64,000 nucleotides of DNA. It comes from Rhizobium sp. L43 (GTDB lineage: Bacteria > Pseudomonadota > Alphaproteobacteria > Rhizobiales > Rhizobiaceae). Within the stretch, counting starts at the first letter, position 1. Every line of letters begins with the position of its first letter. The stretch is from the NCBI RefSeq assembly GCF_002531725.1, contig NZ_NWSQ01000004.1, positions 248,001 through 312,000 of the forward strand. The letters are read 5' to 3'. Shown piece by piece: positions 63,571-64,000 of this stretch. A model generated the notes under the pieces. It was given only the letters and a program-made list of their open reading frames with translations, was not told the origin of the DNA and made no database searches. The position numbers and the translations under genes were made by a program.

Positions 63571-64000
63571 TAGGCGTTTTCCGTGTTGAGCAGCCGGATC
63601 GGGGTCAGGAACAGGATCTTGAGATCGAACCAGAGTGACCAGTTTTCGATGTAGTAAAGGTCGTAGGCCGTGCGGAACTTGATCTTCTCGTCATTGTCGA
63701 CCTCGCCGCGCCAGCCGTTGATTTGCGCCCAGCCCGTGACACCGGGCTTGACGCGGTGGCGGGCGAAATAGCCCTCGACGACATCGCCGAAGGCGCGATC
63801 GCGGGCCTGGGCGAGAACGGCATGCGGGCGTGGGCCGACCAACGAAAGTTCGCCCCTCAGCACGTTGAAAAGCTGCGGCAATTCGTCGATCGAGGTCTTG
63901 CGGATGAAGCGGCCGACGCGGGTGACGCGCGGATCGCCCTTGGTCACCGCGGCTTTGCCGGTGGGATCGGCCATGTTGGTGTACATCGAGCGGAATTTAA
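63567..64000 (-). CDS. Undecaprenyl-phosphate sugar transferase, ExoY/WbaP type (5' part outside)
   Basis: The visible C-terminal 140 or so residues have the diagnostic segments [60 protein letters not shown] and the end [10 protein letters not shown]. The frame is open to the right edge. These enzymes start exopolysaccharide or lipopolysaccharide repeat units by placing a sugar phosphate on undecaprenyl phosphate. It overlaps the O-antigen-ligase-like gene by 4 bp. Confidence 0.93.
   Translation of the reverse strand, partial: KFRSMYTNMADPTGKAAVTKGDPRVTRVGRFIRKTSIDELPQLFNVLRGELSLVGPRPHAVLAQARDRAFGDVVEGYFARHRVKPGVTGWAQINGWRGEVDNDEKIKFRTAYDLYYIENWSLWFDLKILFLTPIRLLNTENAY

Overview
The window is a GC-rich alphaproteobacterial chromosome segment, most likely Rhizobium of the leguminosarum/etli group. 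The grounds are the gene order hemB - ldtR - ldtP - glyA - nrdR - ribD/E/H - nusB - hppA - bamE - plsX - fabH - ihfA, the bcsN-A-B-Z-K type cellulose operon, and several families of palindromic intergenic repeats of the rhizobial kind. Species was inferred from remembered protein similarity; no database search was possible.

Layout. 1-4.6 kb: the end of a Tat-exported multicopper oxidase gene, aspS, and an exported protein of unknown function. 4.8-12.4 kb: parC, an SRPBCC protein, a Doc/AbrB toxin-antitoxin pair, an EamA transporter, bpt (N-end rule leucyltransferase), an RDD membrane protein, hemB and a small membrane protein. 12.5-29.5 kb: a core housekeeping run covering LdtR and its likely target L,D-transpeptidase, one-carbon metabolism (glyA), NrdR, riboflavin synthesis (ribD, ribE, ribH), nusB, the proton-pumping pyrophosphatase, outer-membrane assembly (BamE), a bc1 chaperone, the DUF177-plsX-fabH-ihfA lipid cluster and a MerR regulator. 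29.6-31.8 kb: a lone receiver facing a hybrid histidine kinase. 32.5-41.7 kb: the cellulose synthesis operon. 41.8 kb: a HAD phosphatase.

42.57-52.43 kb: a 9.8-kb integrated element in the 3' half of a tRNA-Pro(GGG) gene. It is bounded by a 19-bp direct repeat, has near-identical double TGGGTCCA motifs just inside both ends, and carries a tyrosine integrase, an AlpA-type regulator, a replication-like winged-helix protein with iteron-like repeats inside its gene, one HK97-type capsid-like gene, several small phage-like genes, and an XRE-M78 protease/PIN (DUF4411) cargo pair. It has no portal, large terminase, tail or lysis genes, so it looks more like a phage satellite (PICI-like) or a reduced prophage than a complete phage. 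This is the best candidate in the window for something not well described.

52.6-64 kb: a methyltransferase, small rhizobial proteins (one with an apparent 1-nt frameshift), an XRE protein, and a sugar-use cluster (ROK repressor, glycoside hydrolase, GNAT, binding protein and two permeases, with no ATPase gene). It ends with part of an exopolysaccharide locus (Wzy/O-antigen-ligase-like protein and a partial ExoY/WbaP-type sugar transferase). Notable sequence-level oddities are a 264-bp palindromic repeat inserted in frame within ribD, and three tandem 47-bp copies at the 3' end of the O-antigen-ligase-like gene.
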